A stretch of DNA of 9,800 nucleotides from JBBKWJ01 sp037968895 (GTDB lineage Bacteria > Actinomycetota > Acidimicrobiia > Acidimicrobiales > SZUA-35), in contig JBBKWJ010000245.1 of assembly GCA_037968895.1 (NCBI GenBank), positions 1 through 9,800 on the forward strand, read 5' to 3'. Below, piece after piece: positions 6,817 to 9,800 of this stretch. Position numbers and translations under genes: made by a program. The notes beneath the pieces were generated by a model that saw only the letters and a list, made by a program, of their open reading frames with translations, was not told where the DNA came from and made no database searches. The stretch's first letter is position 1, and each line of letters begins with the position of its first letter.

Positions 6817-6850
6817 CAGGCGCGCCTGGGGCACCAGGGTCGTTGGCCCC
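6817..6850 (-). terminator. Palindrome and GC hairpin after the hydroxylase gene
   Basis: CAGGCGCGCCTG (6817-6828) is a perfect 12-bp palindrome. It abuts GGGGC (6828-6832) and GCCCC (6846-6850), which can pair, with further CA/TG pairs if a bulge is allowed. The structure sits 7-40 nt beyond the hydroxylase stop on the minus strand and just upstream of the ArsR gene. It could be a weak terminator or a regulator site; there is no T-tract. Confidence 0.35.
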
Positions 6851-6856
6851 CTCGTC

Positions 6857-7933
6857 CTAGTCGACGATTTGAGAGCGGCCTCGAGTTGGCCGGAAGGTCG
6901 AACGTCGCACGCCGCGGCCAACCTCGCGACCAAGACCCCACACTTGACGGAGGCTACGAAACGGATGCCGGGCGTAGGCCAGCGGGCTGCTCATATCCCG
7001 AAACGGGTGCATCAACTGACGCCACATGCCCTGCGGGATCTCTTCGCTGACTCCGTACACGGATGGGCGCCGGTTCCGCGGCATGAAGTACGTACCGAAG
7101 ATGAGGTCCCACGCGGGGAGAAACACTGAATAGTTCGTGTTAATGGCGTCAGGCTCATTCGTGTGGTGCCAATGGTGGAATTCAGGAGTGATGACGAAGC
7201 GGTGCAAAGGCCGCAGACGCCAACGAACATTGGCATGGAGAAAGAGCCCGAGCACGATCTGTATTACCGCGAGCGCACCACTGAACTCAGCGCTGAAACC
7301 AGCAGCCAGAAGGAAGAAAAACGGAGGGGCCACGAGCGCACCATCAAACGGATGACTCCGGAAGCCGCTGATCCAGTCGAGATGTTCGGTCGAGTGGTGG
7401 ATCGCGTGGAATCGCCACAGGATCGGCACCTCATGAGCCCATCGGTGCACCCAGTAGATAGCCAGGTCAAAGAGGCCAATTCCCACGAAGGGAAGTGCTG
7501 CTGATGGCATCATGCCAACGAGTGGCCGAACAAGAAGGCCGGGAATCCAGGCCAGAGTGGCGACACCAACGACGACGGCGACCGCAACACCAACCCCATT
7601 CAGGAGTGGCCCTGCGAGCGCGTATGCGATGTCGCTGCCAGCCTGTTTGCGACGAATCCGTTGGCCCCGATGCCTCGGGAACAGCTTCTCGAACGGTACG
7701 ACGAGGACGAACAGCACTGCGACAATGCCAATACCTCCAAGGTCGAGTGCCAACGATCCGGCAACGATGACGCCGGCAAGCGCAATGGCCCACCAGTCGC
7801 CGAAGCGGCGCTCGCGCTTCGGCGGTGGCCGGCCCGCAACCCGCGCCTCCGATCGGGGCGGCGCCCATTGCTGCTGATGCATGGCAGGAGGGCCGGGCGG
7901 AATTGGTCTCGAGACACTGACTGTTTGGTCCAT
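6857..7933 (-). CDS. Fatty acid hydroxylase / sterol desaturase superfamily protein
   Basis: An integral-membrane di-iron oxygenase-type protein of 358 residues. After a proline- and arginine-rich cytoplasmic N-terminus (1-43) come hydrophobic segments at about 47-80, 102-130 and 145-162, with more at 200-232. The iron-binding histidine clusters are seen: HRWAH (163-167), HAIHH (176-180) with His184, His233 and His244, and HHWHH (253-257). This matches the HxxxH, HxxHH, HxxHH pattern of the superfamily, followed by the typical NTNYSVFLPAWDLIFGTYF (265-283). Enzymes of this type hydroxylate or desaturate lipids; the substrate here (fatty acid, sterol, carotenoid or hopanoid-like) cannot be told. 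The ATG at 7933 has AGGA upstream; Met18 is an alternative without a ribosome binding site. It is divergent from the sigma operon (139 nt). Confidence 0.9.
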   Translation of the reverse strand: MDQTVSVSRPIPPGPPAMHQQQWAPPRSEARVAGRPPPKRERRFGDWWAIALAGVIVAGSLALDLGGIGIVAVLFVLVVPFEKLFPRHRGQRIRRKQAGSDIAYALAGPLLNGVGVAVAVVVGVATLAWIPGLLVRPLVGMMPSAALPFVGIGLFDLAIYWVHRWAHEVPILWRFHAIHHSTEHLDWISGFRSHPFDGALVAPPFFFLLAAGFSAEFSGALAVIQIVLGLFLHANVRWRLRPLHRFVITPEFHHWHHTNEPDAINTNYSVFLPAWDLIFGTYFMPRNRRPSVYGVSEEIPQGMWRQLMHPFRDMSSPLAYARHPFRSLRQVWGLGREVGRGVRRSTFRPTRGRSQIVD

Positions 7934-8072
7934 ACTCGTCCTGTCGCAGGAGCACGCTCAAGTGGTTCACAGTTGGGTGCAAGTGCCCACCGGAAATTTG
8001 GCCCGCTAGGCAGAACCAAGAAATTCACGCCAAATCGAACCGTTTTGCCTACTTCCGCCGACAGGAGGGGTG
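7934..8072. promoter_or_regulatory. Divergent intergenic region before the sigma factor operon
   Basis: These 139 nt separate the hydroxylase start from the sigma gene start. AGGAGG (8063-8068) is a strong ribosome binding site 4 nt before the ATG at 8073. A GTG at 8070 is in frame but too close to it, so ATG is chosen. GGAAAT around 7990-7997 and CGTTTT around 8040-8045 recall the GGAAC and CGT boxes of ECF promoters, but the spacing is wrong. No promoter can be assigned with confidence. Confidence 0.35.
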
Positions 8073-8642
8073 ATGCCAGTCGAACGCAACGAAGACACCG
8101 CTCTTGTTGCCCGGATCGCCCGGGGCGATCGAAGCGCGGTCGAGCAGTTGTACCGACGCCACGCTCTTTGGCTGACGAAGCGACTGACGAGCCGCTGTGG
8201 CGACCCCGATCTTGTCGACATCGCGATTCAGGACACGTTCGTTGCGGTGTGGAAATCAGCTAAGAAGTACCGGGGTGACGGCGACGTTGGCGCCTGGATT
8301 TGGGGCATCGCCATCCGCCGCCTTATCGACCAAATGCGAAAGAAACGCCCCGTTCCGATGGAAGCCACACTCGTGCAGTCTCGCCACGGGACGTCGATGG
8401 CCAGCGATGGGGCCAGCAACAGCATCGTGTCATTCGAAGACGAACTGCTTGGAAACGGCAGTCATGGAGCGCTCGGCCCCGCAATTCGCCAACTCCATCC
8501 TGATCTCAGGGCCGTACTTATCCTCACTGCGGTCGACGGACTCACTACAAAAGAGGCGGCAACGGTTCTCGGGATCCCGCAAGGAACAGTCAAAACCAGG
8601 CTGCAGCGGGCACGAGCCACAACGAAGGACCTTCTCTCATGA
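8073..8642 (+). CDS. ECF-like RNA polymerase sigma factor
   Basis: A 189-residue sigma-70 family factor containing only regions 2 and 4. Region 2 spans about 10-92, with DTFVAVWKSAKKYRGDGDVG (54-73) and AWIWGIAIRRLIDQMRKKR (74-92) covering core binding and -10 recognition. A variable linker (93-135) follows, then region 4 (136-187) with the helix-turn-helix LTTKEAATVLGIPQGTVKTR (157-176) for -35 recognition. It is probably held inactive by a partner and released by a signal. Its stop overlaps the next start by 4 nt (ATGA), so the downstream membrane protein is the obvious candidate partner. It may drive its own operon. The ECF group cannot be assigned by eye. Confidence 0.93.
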   Translation: MPVERNEDTALVARIARGDRSAVEQLYRRHALWLTKRLTSRCGDPDLVDIAIQDTFVAVWKSAKKYRGDGDVGAWIWGIAIRRLIDQMRKKRPVPMEATLVQSRHGTSMASDGASNSIVSFEDELLGNGSHGALGPAIRQLHPDLRAVLILTAVDGLTTKEAATVLGIPQGTVKTRLQRARATTKDLLS

Positions 8643-9346
8643 CCGTGATCGATCCTGCACGCATCGAAGCCAACTGGCGAGCTATTCAGATTGAACTTGA
8701 CGCTCCTCGGCCCGCGTTAACCGAGCGAGTCCTTCGACGAGTCGGTGTCCCGGCCAACATCAGTCGCATCATGGCGGCGACGCCGGCGCTGCGCCGCTCA
8801 TGGTTCGCAGCGCTTGGCCTTGTGATGTTCCTTGCCCTGACCGTCGCTGACACGACAAGGCCGCTCGACAGCTATTTCCCTGTGCTGTTCCTCGCTCCGC
8901 TTGTTCCCGTGCTCGGCGTATCGATGGCCTATGGTCCGGTGGCTGACCCCGCCCACGAAATCGGTCTGGCCACACCGCTGCGCGGCCTGAAACTCGTGAT
9001 AATTCGCGCCGCCACCGTACTTGTCTTCGCCATCTTCGGCCTTGGTCTTGTCTCGCTGCTTTCGCCCGCACCCGCTGGCGTAGCGTTTGCGTGGCTGCTC
9101 CCAAGCTTGGCCCTCAGCGCAAGCACGCTCGCTCTCATGACTCGGTTTACTCCACGTCAGTCGGCGTTGGCGGTCGGCGCCGCATGGTCGTTTGCCGCCA
9201 TTGCTGCCACTGGAGCAGCAGACGGCGATCGCCTCGCCCTGTTCGCTGCCGCTGGTCAACTCACGGCCTTGGTCGTCCTCGCCATTGCGGGGGCTGTTCT
9301 CCAGCTCAGACACACCAAATTCGACCTGTTGGATGCCAAGTCATGA
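8639..9346 (+). CDS. Six-TM membrane protein in anti-sigma position
   Basis: A 235-residue protein with a cytoplasmic N-terminus of about 50 residues (MTVIDPARIEANWRAIQIEL...), then six hydrophobic segments (about 54-72, 79-97, 118-139, 145-167, 176-193, 199-222) and a short tail. The loop YGPVADPAHEIGLATPLRGL (98-117) resembles the conserved loop of actinobacterial proteins in sigma/ABC operons that are often labelled zf-HC2. Here no HxxxCxxC zinc motif is present: the N-terminus has no cysteine or histidine pair. It overlaps the sigma gene (ATGA) and the next ATPase gene (ATGA). It may be an unconventional anti-sigma factor, an accessory membrane subunit of the transporter, or both. No function is proven. 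Confidence 0.75.
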   Translation: MTVIDPARIEANWRAIQIELDAPRPALTERVLRRVGVPANISRIMAATPALRRSWFAALGLVMFLALTVADTTRPLDSYFPVLFLAPLVPVLGVSMAYGPVADPAHEIGLATPLRGLKLVIIRAATVLVFAIFGLGLVSLLSPAPAGVAFAWLLPSLALSASTLALMTRFTPRQSALAVGAAWSFAAIAATGAADGDRLALFAAAGQLTALVVLAIAGAVLQLRHTKFDLLDAKS

Positions 9347-9800
9347 GCTCCCAGATTCTCGCCTTCGGTCTTACCAAGTCGTTTGGTGATCGGGCCGCAC
9401 TGAATGGTGTTGACCTCGCGATGGAGGGCGGCTTGACGGCGGTACTCGGGCCAAACGGGGCCGGGAAGTCCACACTGCTTCGCTGTCTCGCCACTGTTCT
9501 GCAGCAAGAAAGCGGTTCTCTCCAGATCGATGGACTCAATCCGACCTACGAATCCGATCGCATCGAGATTCGTCGCCGGCTTGGTTACCTCCCACAGGCG
9601 CATGGCTTGGGCGGGCGGAGTCGAGTGTTTGACACGCTCGACTATCTCGCCGTGCTTAAGGAGGCAGGCACCGAGCGGGAACGACGGCACATGGTATTTG
9701 ATGCGCTCGAGCGGGTCGGTCTTGCTGATCGAGCCGGCGACGCCATCGACGACCTGTCGGGCGGCATGCGGCAGCGTCTCGGTGTTGCACAGGCCTTGTT
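9343..9800 (+). CDS. ABC transporter ATP-binding protein (partial at right edge)
   Basis: The first 152 codons of an ABC ATPase; the gene continues beyond the window. Walker A GPNGAGKST is at 36-44, the Q-loop glutamine at 85 in GYLPQAHG, and signature LSGGMRQRL at 138-146; Walker B and the H-loop lie outside. It resembles the ATPases of bacitracin/CcmA-type exporters. The ATG overlaps the previous stop by 4 nt (ATGA), so it is the third gene of the sigma operon. An ABC-2 permease would be expected next, which is not visible. Confidence 0.9.
   Translation, partial: MSSQILAFGLTKSFGDRAALNGVDLAMEGGLTAVLGPNGAGKSTLLRCLATVLQQESGSLQIDGLNPTYESDRIEIRRRLGYLPQAHGLGGRSRVFDTLDYLAVLKEAGTERERRHMVFDALERVGLADRAGDAIDDLSGGMRQRLGVAQAL

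Noticed and set aside
7137..7904. Long plus-strand open frames opposite the hydroxylase gene
   Set aside because: They are antisense shadows of a gene with intact histidine motifs, and their composition is Arg/Pro-rich and non-protein-like.

Overview
The window looks like a chromosomal segment of a moderately high-GC actinobacterium. The best guess is class Acidimicrobiia: the 16S 5' region carries the actinobacterial pattern around helices V1-V3, including the GGTCAGCTGAGGAAAGATTTATCGCT type segment I associate with that class. Other actinobacterial habits agree with this: mycobacterial-style FadE proteins, a DrrAB-type exporter, an ATG apparently used without a leader, and hairpin terminators lacking U-tracts. 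Genus cannot be decided from this window.

Layout. (1) 1-426, minus: the first ~426 nt of a 16S rRNA gene, running off the left edge. Its leader (427 to ~830) holds a hairpin just before the mature 5' end, a boxA-like antitermination element and candidate promoters. (2) 1010-3364, plus: ABC ATPase, ABC-2 permease and pyroglutamyl peptidase, overlapping or tightly spaced and read as one operon diverging from the rRNA operon. (3) 3374-4480, minus: an acyl-CoA dehydrogenase convergent with the peptidase (9 nt gap). (4) 4481-4715: a divergent intergenic region with two overlapping, mutually exclusive perfect hairpins. (5) 4716-5537, plus: a dienelactone-hydrolase-family protein, ended by a clean bidirectional hairpin at 5562-5593. 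(6) 5610-7933, minus: a fatty acid hydroxylase/sterol desaturase superfamily membrane protein, then an ArsR-family repressor, then a two-TM exported-domain protein of unknown function whose upstream region carries an 8-bp inverted repeat that could be the repressor's operator. (7) 8073-9800, plus: an ECF-like sigma factor, a six-TM protein without an anti-sigma zinc motif, and the first half of an ABC ATPase. All are joined by ATGA overlaps, and the operon continues beyond the right edge.

How the genes work together. Two ABC-type systems are present: a DrrAB-like exporter and a sigma-factor-linked transporter that is probably self-regulated. Between them lie lipid and carboxylic acid enzymes (acyl-CoA dehydrogenase, dienelactone hydrolase-like, fatty acid hydroxylase). 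I see no insertion sequence, CRISPR array, tRNA or phage gene. The most interesting parts are the sigma/six-TM/ABC operon, the ArsR/inverted-repeat/two-TM module and the nested hairpins at 4599-4656. All three are hypotheses from sequence reading only.
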